This document shows positions 25,311-33,526 of a stretch of DNA of 64,000 nt, one piece after another. The DNA is taken from positions 682,001 through 746,000 of the forward strand of contig NC_014219.1 in assembly GCF_000093085.1 (NCBI RefSeq), in the 5' to 3' direction. Both the position numbers and the translations under genes were made by a program. The notes beneath the pieces were generated by a model. It made no database searches. It was not told the DNA's origin and was given only the letters and a program-made list of their open reading frames with translations. Source of the DNA: [Bacillus] selenitireducens MLS10 (GTDB lineage: Bacteria; Bacillota; Bacilli; Bacillales; Salisediminibacteriaceae). Position 1 is the stretch's first letter. Each line of letters opens with the position of its first letter.

Positions 25311-25993
25311 GAAGACCTCCCAGTTTCAATGCGGTATCCGACGCCTCTGACGGTGACGAGGGACCAGTCGGATTCAAATGTGCGAAGCTTTTCGCGGATG
25401 CGCTTCATGTGGACGTCCACCGTCCGCGGATCCCCGTCGAAGTCTTTGCCCCAAACGGGATCGAGGATCTGTTCGCGGCTGAGGGTTTGACCTTTGCAAT
25501 GGACAAGGAGACTGAGAACACGGATTTCCCGGGGCGCTGCGGCAATCAGCTCGCCGTTGATCCGCCATTCGTGCTGCTCGGGACTGAGGGATGTATTGCC
25601 GGCGGTGAAAAAAGTCGTGCTGCCGGCATACGGGAAGCTTCTCCGTAAGAGGGACTTGACCCTCGCGAGAAGCTCCTTCGGTTCAAAGGGCTTCACGAGA
25701 TAATCATCGGCACCGGCGTCGAGTCCGCGGACGATGTCATCGGTCTCGCCTTTCCCTGTCAGGATCAGGATCGGCACGAGGCGGTCGTCCTGGCGGACGT
25801 CCCGACATATGTCGAGACCGTTCACTTCAGGAAGCATAATATCCACGATGAGAAGATCCGGTTCGCTGTCATAATAACAGCTGAGGCCTTCTTCCCCGTC
25901 GGACGCGATGGTTACGCGCCACCCTTCTTTCTCCATATACAATGACACCAGTTCTGCGATGTTGGCGTCATCTTCAATAATCAGAACATGCAT
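25307..25993 (-). CDS. OmpR-family response regulator
   Basis: About 228 residues. The receiver domain has acidic EDD near residue 7, phospho-acceptor Asp51 in LLIVDIMLPEVNG and LVKPF near residue 101. The C-terminal winged helix (about 130-228) includes RTVDVHMKRIREKL. ATG 25993 has GGAGTGA upstream, whereas 26 further in-frame codons upstream lack a site. It precedes and overlaps the histidine kinase gene. Targets are unknown. Confidence 0.93.
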   Translation of the reverse strand: MHVLIIEDDANIAELVSLYMEKEGWRVTIASDGEEGLSCYYDSEPDLLIVDIMLPEVNGLDICRDVRQDDRLVPILILTGKGETDDIVRGLDAGADDYLVKPFEPKELLARVKSLLRRSFPYAGSTTFFTAGNTSLSPEQHEWRINGELIAAAPREIRVLSLLVHCKGQTLSREQILDPVWGKDFDGDPRTVDVHMKRIREKLRTFESDWSLVTVRGVGYRIETGRSS

Positions 25994-26067
25994 AGCATTC
26001 ACTCCATTTATCAGGCAGGCTATTTCCGCATTGTAACACCATTGTGTGAACGGAAAATGAACAGTCC

Positions 26068-27666
26068 TCATGGTGAGTCGGCACGCGGAGGCTGTTTCTT
26101 ATGATACCGGCTTAACGTGCTGTATGCTGCGTGGCTGTTTTTGCCGGAATTTTTGACATGGTACATGGCCCGATCCGCAAAACGAACGAGTTCATCAAGA
26201 CTGTCCGTATCTGACGGATAACGGCTTGTTCCCATACTCGCTCTGATCTCGAGGGGGATCTCACCTGCAAGGTACGGATTCGTCGCGAACTGCTGCAAGA
26301 GAGCTGTGAGGAAAATCGCTGTTTGCCGTTCATCGGTGTCAGGGAGGATGGCATAGAATTCATCGCCCCCGATCCGGGATGAAAAGCCGCCTTCAGTCGT
26401 GTCGAAGGCCGTCTTTAACAGCTTTGCCATATGAATAAGGAACGCATCACCCGTCTGATGCCCGAACGTATCATTGATTTCTTTAAATGAATCAAGATCA
26501 ATGATGACGAGGGTGAAGGGCAGGCCGGCTTTAAGGCGCTTTTGGGCTTCATTATAAAAGTAGCGGCGGTTTGGAAGTCCGGTCAGGGCGTCGTGATAGG
26601 CGAGGAACGCGGCCTTGCGGTCTGCTTCTTTGCGGCGGTGGATGTCCTGCAGGATAAGCATCTGCATCGGCTGGCTGTCGACGGTGACGTCCCCGCTGTC
26701 AATCAGGACAAACCGCTCCTCGCCGAGGCTGTTCTGAATTTTGGATTCAAAGTCGCGAAAGCCGCTTTGAAGGGTTGTGAGTCTTGCTGTTTCTTCGTCC
26801 CAGTCTGAAGCGGCAGATTGAGCGATGAATGGTCTGAAGCTTGCGCCCTGCAGATCACCGGACTGAAACAGCCGTTCCGCCGCCGGATTCGCCTGTGTAA
26901 TGTCCCCGTCGGGATTCACGAGGACAATTGCGGACGGATTGACGTTGAAAAAGGTTTCGAACCGTTTATAGGATGATTCAAGGAAGTCGAGTTTTCGCAT
27001 GGCATAGCTGATGGCGATGGCCCAGATCAGGCTTGAAATGATGTACGGATAGGGAATCATTACCCCCCGGAAGTCAAAATAACCGAAAATGGTGGTCCAA
27101 AGAAAACCGAGAAGGAGCGTGATGACCAGGAAGCCGAGGAGTTTTTTCTTTACTGAATGAGATTCTTTTTTATACATAGACCATGCGATGGCTGTGATGC
27201 CAAGGGCGAAGAAATTGGCGCCGGTGAGTGTCAGGTAGTACTGTCCGTCAAGTTCCGGGTAATAAAACATCCCGATAGCCTGAAACGCCGAGCTGTTGGT
27301 CAGATTCTCGCCTGTAATGAAGGTCAATATGACGGGAATGAGGGACAGATAAAGAACCCACGGGTACAAAAAGCGGGGGAATTTCCGCTTCAGTCCGGAG
27401 AATTCCATCATAAAGTGCAGGAAGATGGCGGGGATAATCAGCCCGGCGTTTCCGAAGGCGTACATCACGACGGTTTCACTATAACGGATCGGCAAGAGAT
27501 GCCGGATAAACTCCGAGAAGAACATCACGGCATAGCAGGTGAAGAATACGGCGAGGAGCTGATGCTCCCGTCGCGAGCGGTTCCTTGTCAGGATATCGAT
27601 GGTGAAATAGAGCATCAGAAACGTCGGGATCAGATAGATGGCGGAATAGATCAGGATCTCACCCAC
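26068..27666 (-). CDS. 7TM-PAS-GGDEF diguanylate cyclase
   Basis: About 532 residues: seven membrane helices in residues 1-225 (7TM sensory type), a PAS domain near 235-350 (FETFFNVNPSAIVLVNPDGDITQANPAAERLF) and a GGDEF domain with LTGLPNRRYF and intact RIGGDEFYAIL. It should make c-di-GMP. Start: AGAGGAGG lies 7 bases before GTG 27666; the in-frame ATG at 27690 lies upstream of that site. It sits just upstream of the two-component genes on the same strand. Confidence 0.88.
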   Translation of the reverse strand: MGEILIYSAIYLIPTFLMLYFTIDILTRNRSRREHQLLAVFFTCYAVMFFSEFIRHLLPIRYSETVVMYAFGNAGLIIPAIFLHFMMEFSGLKRKFPRFLYPWVLYLSLIPVILTFITGENLTNSSAFQAIGMFYYPELDGQYYLTLTGANFFALGITAIAWSMYKKESHSVKKKLLGFLVITLLLGFLWTTIFGYFDFRGVMIPYPYIISSLIWAIAISYAMRKLDFLESSYKRFETFFNVNPSAIVLVNPDGDITQANPAAERLFQSGDLQGASFRPFIAQSAASDWDEETARLTTLQSGFRDFESKIQNSLGEERFVLIDSGDVTVDSQPMQMLILQDIHRRKEADRKAAFLAYHDALTGLPNRRYFYNEAQKRLKAGLPFTLVIIDLDSFKEINDTFGHQTGDAFLIHMAKLLKTAFDTTEGGFSSRIGGDEFYAILPDTDERQTAIFLTALLQQFATNPYLAGEIPLEIRASMGTSRYPSDTDSLDELVRFADRAMYHVKNSGKNSHAAYSTLSRYHKKQPPRADSP

Positions 27667-27840
27667 GGCATGGCCTCCTCTTGGCTTCACTTCTTGTCCT
27701 TCGATTATACCCGTTTCGGGAAAAAAAGCGATTCTGATATCAGAAAATGAAGAAAAGAATCTTATAAAACATACTGTTTAATTTGATAGTAAAATGAATA
27801 ATGATACAATGATGGCATTCTGTAACAGGAGGTGAGGGCG

Positions 27841-30051
27841 ATGCTCAACCTGTTTTTACGTTATATCCGGCAATACAGGGTGATGATTGCCGTCTTTTTT
27901 ACCGGCGTGTTCGTTGAACTGCTTTTTCAGTATATGGTTGCCCTCAGTTTCAAGTTCCTGCTTGATGAAGCGATTATTCCGGGGAATATGGAGATTCTTC
28001 TCGCGGTCCTGGCTTTCCTGCTTGCCTTTGGGCTGATGAGTCTGACGGCGGGCTATGTGAATGATCTCCGTATGGCGAGGCTCGGGACGGTGATTGCCGA
28101 GGATCTCAGGCGCTCGGCGTACCGCTCGATTCATCAGGGCGGTCTCGGATTTGTGGAGCGCTTCAGCACCAGCGAGATCAATGCGCGCTTCCAGTACGAC
28201 ATTCCCGCCATCGAGCGGTTTCTGATCCGGTTACTGAGTGCGGCGGTACCTGCCTTACTCAGTATGTTCATCGGGCTTACGTTCCTTCTGTTCCTCCAAC
28301 CGATCCTCGGACTGGTCGTATTCGTCGGGATGCTGCTTCTCTTTATTCCCGGCTATCTGTACAGCGATGAAGAAGACGAGTATCTCCTCCATCATGCCAG
28401 GGAAGATGAGGAACTCGGAGGGGCCGTTGAGGAATCGGTCCGAAATGTCCGGCTCATTCACGCACATAACCGGCTTGGTAGTGTTGGAGAGCGGTTTGAA
28501 GATCTTCTTGGTGAGCTCTCTGGCACGCATCTTCGCTATCTGAAACTGAAAGCCAAGCTGACCCGTCTGCCCCAGGCGCTGTTTCTGCTGTTTCGGATCA
28601 CGGTACTTGGAGCCGGGGGCTTGCTTACGTTTCGGGGAGTGCTCTCACCCGGGGACTTTGTCGCATTCGTCACGATCTTTCTGCTCGTCTTTCAACAGGG
28701 GATCATTCTCACCTCTATTGTCACCGTCTCCTCACAGCCCGCCGTGAACTGGCTCCGCTATCAGGATCTGATCGGCAATCAAAAAGAAGAAGGCCGATCC
28801 GGAACGGAAGGGAAACCGGTCCGCTTCACTGACCGCCTCCGCTTTCATAACGTCACATACACATACGGGGATCAGGATGCCGGGGTGAAGAACCTCTCGG
28901 CTGTTTTGAAAAAAGGGACACTGACGATGATCACAGGACCGAGCGGGTCGGGGAAGAGCACGCTCCTTCATCTCCTTGCGGGCTTTTACAAACCTGCGTC
29001 AGGGGAACTGTACATCGATGAGTCCCCGTTAAGTACCCTTGATCCGGCAGCGTACAGGCAAAAGATGGCCTTCGCGTTTCAGGAGCCGACGTTCATGGAC
29101 GGCTCGATCCGGGATAACCTTATGTTTCTTTCAGGGACACCCTGTACCGATGAGGAGCTGTATGACGTTCTCCGAAAAACCGGCGTTGACGACAGCGTAC
29201 GCCGGATGAAGGACGGCCTTGATACGCCCATTGAGTCGAGGCTCGGTTCATTGTCCGGGGGCGAGGCCCAGCGCCTCGCGCTGGCGAGGGCCCTGTTGAC
29301 AAAACCGGATATCCTCGTCCTTGATGAGGTGACGTCCGCCCTCGATCCCCGTTCAGAAGCAGGTGTCAGAGCGATGATTCAGTCATTGACACCTGCTTTG
29401 ACGGTGATCATGATCACGCACCGGCTCGATCACGGGCAGGACGCCGATCAGATTCTCGTCATGGATCAGGGCCGTCTCGCGGAGGCCGGGACGTTCCGCG
29501 AACTCACACAATCAGGCGGTCTGTTTTCCAAGCTCCTGAACAAACAGAACGGCTTCTCCATCTCGTCAAACGGGCAGGTTGCGGAAGTGGAAGGAAGCAG
29601 ACTCAAGCAGATTCCGCTCTTTGCCTCCATTGGCGCTTCGCCTCTCGAAGCGCTCTCCGGTGCCTTCACGACGGAGGTCTTTGAGGAAGGGGAGACGGTG
29701 ATTTACGAAGGGGATCTCGGTGATCAGTTCTACTTGATTGCCCGGGGAAAAGTTTCCGTTCGCCCGGGCGGCACGGCGCCTGATGATGAAGTGGCCGTCC
29801 TTGAAGACGGGGACTACTTCGGTGAACTCGCCCTGTTGCACGATGAACCGCGAAATGCGACGATCATTTCCAAGGAGAAGACGACCTGTCTCATGCTGAA
29901 GAAAGACGATTTTCACGCGCTTCTTCAAGCACATCCGCAAGTCCGTCAGGACGTTGAGGAAGAAGCGGCCCGGCGTGAGCGGCAGAGAGAAAGTTCGCAG
30001 GAGGAAAATGGACGCAATTATGCTACACTAGAAGAAAAGCCAGAAAGATGA
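27841..30051 (+). CDS. ABC exporter (membrane plus ATPase) with a C-terminal cyclic-nucleotide-binding domain
   Basis: The 736-residue protein has an exporter membrane domain (about 1-300, six helices), an ATPase domain (about 330-555) with Walker A GPSGSGKST, signature LSGGEAQR and Walker B ILVLDE, and a CNB domain (about 585-700). The CNB phosphate-binding cassette is intact: DYFGELALLHDEPRNATI contains the Glu and Arg that hold a cyclic nucleotide. Transport could therefore be gated by cAMP or cGMP. AGGAGG precedes ATG 27841. It is followed after 15 bases by the B12 photoreceptor-like gene; an adenylate cyclase gene lies 1.6 kb downstream. Confidence 0.9.
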   Translation: MLNLFLRYIRQYRVMIAVFFTGVFVELLFQYMVALSFKFLLDEAIIPGNMEILLAVLAFLLAFGLMSLTAGYVNDLRMARLGTVIAEDLRRSAYRSIHQGGLGFVERFSTSEINARFQYDIPAIERFLIRLLSAAVPALLSMFIGLTFLLFLQPILGLVVFVGMLLLFIPGYLYSDEEDEYLLHHAREDEELGGAVEESVRNVRLIHAHNRLGSVGERFEDLLGELSGTHLRYLKLKAKLTRLPQALFLLFRITVLGAGGLLTFRGVLSPGDFVAFVTIFLLVFQQGIILTSIVTVSSQPAVNWLRYQDLIGNQKEEGRSGTEGKPVRFTDRLRFHNVTYTYGDQDAGVKNLSAVLKKGTLTMITGPSGSGKSTLLHLLAGFYKPASGELYIDESPLSTLDPAAYRQKMAFAFQEPTFMDGSIRDNLMFLSGTPCTDEELYDVLRKTGVDDSVRRMKDGLDTPIESRLGSLSGGEAQRLALARALLTKPDILVLDEVTSALDPRSEAGVRAMIQSLTPALTVIMITHRLDHGQDADQILVMDQGRLAEAGTFRELTQSGGLFSKLLNKQNGFSISSNGQVAEVEGSRLKQIPLFASIGASPLEALSGAFTTEVFEEGETVIYEGDLGDQFYLIARGKVSVRPGGTAPDDEVAVLEDGDYFGELALLHDEPRNATIISKEKTTCLMLKKDDFHALLQAHPQVRQDVEEEAARRERQRESSQEENGRNYATLEEKPER

Positions 30052-30066
30052 CGAGGAGGGCTTTTC

Positions 30067-30714
30067 TTGAAGGGTTCAGAAGCATTTACACGGATCCTGC
30101 TTGCCGGCAATGAAGAGCTGGCCGTCGAGCAGGCCCTTTCTTATGCGGAACAGTACGGCAAGCACCGCCTGTATGAAGAAGTGATCACACCGGCGATGTA
30201 TGAAATTGGGCAGATGTGGGAGGAGAACCGGATTACGGTAGCGGATGAGCATCTGGCGACGGGGATCAGTGATTTCGTCCTGACTGTCGTCGATGAGCGT
30301 AATAAAGAGCAGGCGAAGAATGGCCGGACGGTGCTTTTGTTCGGTGTGGAAAAAGAAGAGCATTACCTCGGCTTGAAAATGGTCGCCTCGCTGTTCAGAG
30401 ACAAGGGTTGGACAACACGCTACCTGGGGCCGAATCTGCCTGTGGAATCGGCCATTGCGGCAATGAATAAATGGTCGCCGGACGTGATCGGTGTCTCGGC
30501 ATCCATGGCAAACCGCATCCCGGATGTGCTCTCGTACCTCGAACAGTTAAACGAACAACAGCCCCATGAACTCAAGGTGCTGATCGGCGGCCGTTTCGCC
30601 GATACCGTGGCTGATAAAGTCACCGGTTTTCCCGTTGAGGTGCTGCAGTCCTTGACGGAACTTGCACATTGGCTCGATCGTTATGAGGATGTGAAAGCCG
30701 ATGCACCGGTTTGA
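30067..30714 (+). CDS. Stand-alone cobalamin-binding protein with CarH photoreceptor signature
   Basis: The 215-residue protein has a helical B12-binding cap (about 1-85) and a Rossmann-like B12 domain (about 87-205). The cap carries W51-x9-E61-H62, the Wx9EH signature that covers the adenosyl group in CarH/LitR light sensors. The B12 domain carries E97-x-H99-xx-G102, the ExHxxG lower-ligand motif. There is no MerR DNA-binding domain, so it should act through protein contacts. It starts at TTG with GAGGAGG 7 bases upstream and overlaps the STAS frame downstream by 14 bases. Confidence 0.88.
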   Translation: MKGSEAFTRILLAGNEELAVEQALSYAEQYGKHRLYEEVITPAMYEIGQMWEENRITVADEHLATGISDFVLTVVDERNKEQAKNGRTVLLFGVEKEEHYLGLKMVASLFRDKGWTTRYLGPNLPVESAIAAMNKWSPDVIGVSASMANRIPDVLSYLEQLNEQQPHELKVLIGGRFADTVADKVTGFPVEVLQSLTELAHWLDRYEDVKADAPV

Positions 30715-31447
30715 TGAACTTGCGTGGCCCTTACCGGTCTTTCTCATTGACGGGCATTTCACTGTAGAGGCAAGGTAAGCGTCTGCCGCAGAAGACTTCC
30801 CTGCCTGTACAACGCTCGCGGAACTTGCGGATCCTTATAACAGTGACAAGTTTGAGCGTCTCCTTTCTGCCCGTGAAGGACGGAGTCGGGGGGAGGTTGC
30901 CCTCTTTATGAACGGGAAGCCGGACCCTGTATTGATGGACGTCACTGTCAGCTGGAATGAACAGGGCATTGGAACCGTCATCTGTCAGTCGAAAGACAGC
31001 GGCATGCAGCGTATCGAAGAACAGCTCACACGGCTCAGAACCAGGCTTCATACGACGGATATGGCACTCCTTGAAGAAAAGGAACTTGCAGAGAGCCGTC
31101 TTCAGGAGATCAGGGAACGATCCGCGCCGTTTACGAGTCTCGGCGCACAGCGCGGGCTCGTTTCATTGTTCGGTGATCTGAACGAAGCGAAAGTGGAGGC
31201 TGTTACAGGGCAGTTACTCCGGCAGATCAGTACGAACAGAACGGCCGAACTGATTATGGATTTCACACCCCTGACTTCCGTTGAAGAAGCCGGCGTGTCT
31301 CGTCTGAAGGCCCTGATTCAAGCCATCTCCATAATGGGGATTCCGGTGACCGTTTCCGGCGTGGCCCCGGATAAAGTGCGTGCGCTGAAAGGCCTGCTCA
31401 ATGACCCCGAGATCCGTTTTGTTCAAAAAATCCAGGACGTGATCTGA
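30701..31447 (+). pseudogene. STAS-domain regulator (RsbR-like) interrupted by an in-frame TAA
   Basis: ATG 30701 opens a frame (MHRFDELAWPLPVFLIDG) that meets TAA at 30776-30778 after 25 codons. The same frame then continues without another stop to 31447, first as more N-terminal sensor-like sequence and then as a STAS domain from about codon 150 (IMDFTPLTSVEEAGVSRLKALI). Conserved phosphorylation sites of RsbR (Thr/Ser) are not clear. A 179-residue product could restart at ATG 30908, which has GGGGGAGG 11 bases upstream. It is either a pseudogene, a split gene or a sequence error. Confidence 0.75.
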
Positions 31448-31475
31448 CAGAAAACATATTGATCGAACAAAAGCG

Positions 31476-31511
31476 ATCACCAATCCCAACCAGGGATTGG
31501 TGATTTTTTTA
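31476..31511 (+). terminator. Intrinsic terminator after the ABC-B12-STAS unit
   Basis: A 12-bp perfect stem (ATCACCAATCCC with its complement) and a 5-base loop, then seven T's. Confidence 0.93.
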
Positions 31512-31586
31512 TAAAAAAATGATCATTTTAATTCAAAAAAGGTTGGAAGTCGGTTACAATTGAGGTATTCTTAAAAATGAATGGGA

Positions 31587-31621
31587 CCTGTTTACTAAAA
31601 TGTGTGGCAAAAGTGAACAGG
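31587..31621. promoter_or_regulatory. Inverted repeat upstream of the cyclase operon
   Basis: CCTGTTTACT and AGTGAACAGG are inverted with one mismatch, 15 bases apart, about 75 bases before the adenylate cyclase ATG. A -10-like TAAAAT lies downstream (about 31646). Candidate operator; the protein that binds it is unknown. Confidence 0.4.
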
Positions 31622-31693
31622 AGGCGTGTTTTTCTTAATTTTCTGATAAAATAAGACAAAGAGCTCATATTGCTGCTTTGAGGGGGCGTACAT

Positions 31694-33526
31694 ATGGCCA
31701 GAAGGCTGTTAACGGGGATACTGGCAGGAAGTCTTGCGTTGATTTTTTACTATTTGGATACTTTTTATGTTGTTGAACATAATTTCACCGACCGTTTCTT
31801 TCGGGAGGAACGGGATACGGACTACCGGATTAAGCTTCTCGCAATCGATGAAGAGAGCCTGCAGGAGATTGGCCGCTGGCCCTGGCCGAGGGATCTGATG
31901 GCGAATACGGCGGAGGAGATCAAAGACGGCGGCGCTGACGCCGTCTGGATCGATGTGCTGTACGCCGAAGACAGCCCGGTTGAAGAAGAGGACGAGGCAT
32001 GGGAAGAGGTACTTTCGGCGTACCCGGATATTCTTCTTCCGGTGTACTTCCAGTTCGAAACGGCTCAGGCTGAGGGACAGACGGGGACCGCTCTCAACTA
32101 TCAGGCCATGTTCGAGCCTGTTTATGAGAACTACAGCCTGGACGAAACGGGACATATAAACGTCCTGGCCGATGAGGACCGGGTCGTGCGTCAGGGGCTT
32201 CTCGGTGTGGAATCAGATGCGGACGGGATGATCCCGGCCATCAGCGTCGTCCTTGCGAACCGCCTCCTCGATGAAGGCAGTCAGATCACCTATGACGAAA
32301 GTACAGGTGAATGGACCCGGGGGGATGCGGTGATTCCGGCGGACGACTGGAGCCGAATGGGTTTCTCCTATGCCTCTGCGCCGGGGAATTCCACGTTTTC
32401 GATCTATTCGATCAAGGATGTGATGGACGGGACGATCCCGCCGGACTATTTCAGCGGTTCCGTCGTCCTGATTGGTCCGTACGCCACGGGTCTGCAGGAT
32501 GAGTATTTGACGCCGATGAGCAATACGATTCCGATGTTCGGTGTGGAAATTCATGCCAACATCATTCAGAGTCTCTTGGACGGCGAGTATTACGAACGGG
32601 CCTCAATGCCTGTGGGCATGCTCGTCGTGGCGTTGATGTTCGCAGCGCCGTTTGCCGTGTTTGAACTCGTGCGAGCGCGCTGGGCATCGGTGCTCCTCGG
32701 TGTGTTATTGATCGGTTACGTGATTTTCACTTCTGTCTGGTTCGAGATCAGTCAGATGCTTCTGCCGTTTACCTATGCCCTTGCGGCGATTCTGTTTGCC
32801 TATATCTCTTCGGTGGTGATCCAGTACATTCAGGAGACCCTCGAGAAGAAACGGGTGCGTGACACATTTGGGCGCTACGTTTCACAAAACGTCGTGGACG
32901 ATATCCTTGATTCCGGTGAAGAAGTCAAAGTGGGCGGGATCAAAAAGGAAGTCACGCTCATGTTTATCGACATTCGCGGTTTCACGTCCCTCTCAGAGAA
33001 AATGGATCCGGAGAAGGTCATTGATATCCTGAATGATTATCTCGATCTGTGCGCCCGCTCGATTTTCTCCTTTGAAGGCACGATTGACAAGTTTATGGGT
33101 GACGGGGTCATGGCCATATACGGTGCGCCGATCGATCAGGAGGACCACGCACTCCGTGCTGTGAAAACGGCTCTGGATATCCAGGAGAAGAGTGCCGAAC
33201 TGACGGAGAAGATTAAAGACGAATACGATTATACGATCGGCTTTGGGATCGGGATCAACACCGGTGTCTGTATCGTCGGGAACGTCGGGTCCAAAGACCG
33301 GCTCGATTACACGGCGATCGGGGATGATGTCAATCTCGCAGCCCGCCTTGAATCGAAGGCAAAGCCGATGCAAATTCTGATCAGTGATAAAACCTATGAA
33401 AAAATGAAAGAAGACATTGACGTGACAACCCTTGAACCCGTTCAGGTGAAAGGGAAAGAAAAGCCCGTGCAGATTTATCAGGTGGAACAGTTAGTCAACA
33501 AAAGAGAGGAAGGAGGCGCATCATGA
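31694..33526 (+). CDS. CHASE2-domain class III adenylate cyclase
   Basis: The 610-residue protein has an N-terminal helix, an extracellular CHASE2 domain (about 25-300; LAIDEESLQEIGRWPWPRDLMA), three helices (about 305-385) and a class III cyclase domain (about 395-605). Catalytic residues are present: metal Asp in FIDIRGFT and KFMGDGVMA, the base-selecting pair around GTIDK and YTAIGDDVN, and transition-state Asn/Arg in VNLAARLE. It should make cAMP. Its stop overlaps the start of the giant FecR gene (ATGA). cAMP cyclases of this type are uncommon in Bacillaceae. Confidence 0.92.
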   Translation: MARRLLTGILAGSLALIFYYLDTFYVVEHNFTDRFFREERDTDYRIKLLAIDEESLQEIGRWPWPRDLMANTAEEIKDGGADAVWIDVLYAEDSPVEEEDEAWEEVLSAYPDILLPVYFQFETAQAEGQTGTALNYQAMFEPVYENYSLDETGHINVLADEDRVVRQGLLGVESDADGMIPAISVVLANRLLDEGSQITYDESTGEWTRGDAVIPADDWSRMGFSYASAPGNSTFSIYSIKDVMDGTIPPDYFSGSVVLIGPYATGLQDEYLTPMSNTIPMFGVEIHANIIQSLLDGEYYERASMPVGMLVVALMFAAPFAVFELVRARWASVLLGVLLIGYVIFTSVWFEISQMLLPFTYALAAILFAYISSVVIQYIQETLEKKRVRDTFGRYVSQNVVDDILDSGEEVKVGGIKKEVTLMFIDIRGFTSLSEKMDPEKVIDILNDYLDLCARSIFSFEGTIDKFMGDGVMAIYGAPIDQEDHALRAVKTALDIQEKSAELTEKIKDEYDYTIGFGIGINTGVCIVGNVGSKDRLDYTAIGDDVNLAARLESKAKPMQILISDKTYEKMKEDIDVTTLEPVQVKGKEKPVQIYQVEQLVNKREEGGAS

